A stretch of DNA of 49,121 bases from an uncultured Alphaproteobacteria bacterium (GTDB lineage: Bacteria > Pseudomonadota > Alphaproteobacteria > RF32 > CAG-239): positions 1 through 49,121 of the forward strand of contig CAJUCZ010000014.1 in the NCBI GenBank assembly GCA_910585375.1, given 5' to 3'. Positions within the stretch are counted from its first letter, which is position 1, and the number at the start of each line of letters is the position of its first letter. The position numbers and the translations under genes are program-made. Under the pieces are notes generated by a model. The model was not told the origin of the DNA. It saw nothing but the letters and a program-made list of their open reading frames with translations, and did not search any database. Shown piece after piece: positions 48,974 to 49,121 of the stretch.

Positions 48974-49121
48974 ATGAAACATAATATGCTACACATGAAA
49001 CTAAACTCTGCGGTATCAGTCTTTGCTGTGGCCGCTGCTTTCTCGGTTCTCCTCCCGCCCTCCAACGCTTATTGTGGCGTCTGTTTCCTGCCTGACTGTC
49101 AGGATTCCGATACCTTGCACG
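48974..49121 (+). CDS. Secreted cysteine-rich protein, 5' part (cut by window edge)
   Basis: Paralogue of the gene at 1-215, in opposite orientation. 49 residues are visible: signal peptide through PPSNA, then YCGVCFLPDCQDSDTLH, the same as in the other copy. Differences lie in the first residues (MKHNMLHMK versus MKNINTMLHLK) and in a few signal-peptide positions. GGGAGGAGACCG gives a strong ribosome site. Confidence 0.82.
   Translation, partial: MKHNMLHMKLNSAVSVFAVAAAFSVLLPPSNAYCGVCFLPDCQDSDTLH

Overview
The window looks like a piece of chromosome from a gut-type alphaproteobacterium of moderate G+C content. The lipid A genes lpxA, lpxI and lpxB are present, and LpxI is the UDP-diacylglucosamine hydrolase typical of Alphaproteobacteria. 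The gene order rpmI-rplT-pheS-pheT and the pairs lolC/E-lolD and mtaB-ftsY-xseA also fit. Several accessory genes instead resemble Bacteroidetes proteins (lipoproteins with acidic residues after the lipid cysteine, an outer-membrane barrel, an isopropylmalate-synthase-like enzyme), which suggests exchange within a gut community. The taxonomy is inferred from gene content only.

Layout. 1-1100: 5' end of a secreted Cys-rich protein gene (minus), its promoter and a long polypurine stretch. 1104-7660: housekeeping run ldh, mtaB, ftsY, xseA, an M23 peptidase, a lone receiver domain, uppP and tRNA-Leu(CAG). 7860-14270: a small orphan, an EamA-type transporter, mutY, a TIM-barrel/PfkB-kinase pair, two related DUF1566-like genes and a small SD-bearing orphan. 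14366-19300: TetR repressor, membrane-fusion protein and RND pump, with a clear operator over the -10 box. 19533-26423: orphan gene, then a minus-strand surface cluster of two related lipoproteins and an outer-membrane barrel, with a second polypurine stretch. 26776-35701: anchored coiled-coil protein, lolC/E, lolD, an EF-hand protein, an orphan, rpmI, rplT, pheS, pheT. 35784-43467: orphan gene, lpxA, an intergenic array of palindromes with a conserved GTAC core, a phosphotransferase-fold gene, lpxI, lpxB and an isopropylmalate/citramalate synthase. 43611-46653: five small orphan genes, mostly with their own promoter and terminator, and a secreted Cys-rich protein. 46736-48796: comEC. 48974-end: a second copy of the secreted Cys-rich gene that opens the window, in opposite orientation.

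Two genome-scale signals stand out. First, housekeeping genes have ordinary Shine-Dalgarno sites, whereas about fourteen orphan or accessory genes have none. Those begin after an A/T-rich leader that usually contains TTATTA, often with a good sigma70-type promoter upstream (TTGACA, 16-17 bp, TATAxT). Second, a family of palindromes has a nearly constant apex (RTGTAC-N4-7-GTACAY) but arms that differ in sequence and still pair. Several are packed between lpxA and lpxI, where they and a kinase gene split the usual lpxA-lpxI-lpxB order, and one lies after the RND operon.

No rRNA, CRISPR array, transposase, integrase or reverse transcriptase was seen. Functions of most orphan genes are unknown.
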